Shown in pieces: positions 63,994 to 64,000 of a stretch of DNA of 64,000 nucleotides (its first letter is position 1; the number at the start of each line of letters is the position of its first letter). The position numbers were made by a program, and so were the translations under genes. The DNA is from REEB506 sp049317545. Its GTDB lineage: Bacteria > Pseudomonadota > Alphaproteobacteria > Caulobacterales > Aquidulcibacteraceae. The stretch is from contig JBMOIB010000001.1 in assembly GCA_049317545.1 (NCBI GenBank), positions 60,634 through 124,633 on the forward strand. The letters are read 5' to 3'. The notes under the pieces were generated by a model. The model did no database searches. It was not told where the DNA came from and saw nothing but the letters and a program-made list of their open reading frames with translations.

Positions 63994-64000
63994 CGGGCGC

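Overview
The window comes from a GC-rich (roughly 65-70 %) alphaproteobacterial chromosome. The gene families fit a Caulobacterales/Hyphomonadaceae-like organism: a 180-kDa-class NAD-glutamate dehydrogenase of the GdhZ type, a sucA-sucB-lpd cluster, an hpf-ptsN pair, and a possible CtrA box with an embedded GANTC site. The species cannot be fixed from sequence alone. Nothing points to a prophage, a plasmid, an insertion sequence or a CRISPR array, and I see no rRNA or tRNA gene. Almost all DNA is coding and many genes overlap by 1-4 bases.

Layout. 1-4.9 kb: the start of a methyltransferase gene that runs off the left edge, a GNAT acetyltransferase, a YaiI protein coupled to a membrane-anchored LytTR regulator with a divergent DUF2306 membrane protein, a PhoD-like lipoprotein, and ptsN-hpf. 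5.7-9.2 kb: a small membrane protein, an XRE/DUF2975 pair, rdgB-hemW-gloA. 9.3-22 kb: central carbon metabolism (sucD, then sucA-sucB-membrane protein-lpd), interrupted by a surface-polysaccharide pair, namely a Wzx-like flippase and a 1011-residue protein combining glycosyltransferase, methyltransferase and polysaccharide deacetylase domains. 22-31 kb: an LpoA-like lipoprotein divergent from rsmI-yraN-BON lipoprotein (the order recalls E. coli lpoA/rsmI/yraN/dolP), comM, a hybrid histidine kinase and an AmpG-like permease. Peptidoglycan and envelope maintenance is a plausible shared theme here.

30-36.6 kb: an apparent copper/oxidation locus (CopC-like protein, SUMF1-like protein, small secreted protein, Tat-exported multicopper oxidase), a 30-residue peptide gene next to a CRP-like palindrome, and maeB. 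36.7-44 kb: mutS, a small membrane protein, glnD and chrA. 44-49 kb: a minus-strand run of DUF3604 protein, PpiC-type prolyl isomerase, HupE/UreJ-like membrane protein and a GST-kappa/HCCA isomerase-like protein; I regard this as one of the best candidates for an undescribed system. 49-58 kb: a Pif1-like helicase, a pair of type-I-secretion-like ABC proteins whose nucleotide-binding domain has lost its catalytic motifs, and the large NAD-glutamate dehydrogenase. 58-64 kb: a YjgR/HerA-like ATPase, a globin-coupled chemoreceptor, a Gly/Tyr-rich secreted protein and an aldehyde dehydrogenase, followed by intergenic palindromic repeats that also occur downstream of mutS.

All calls rest on reading the sequence and on recognised family motifs. 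No database search was run.
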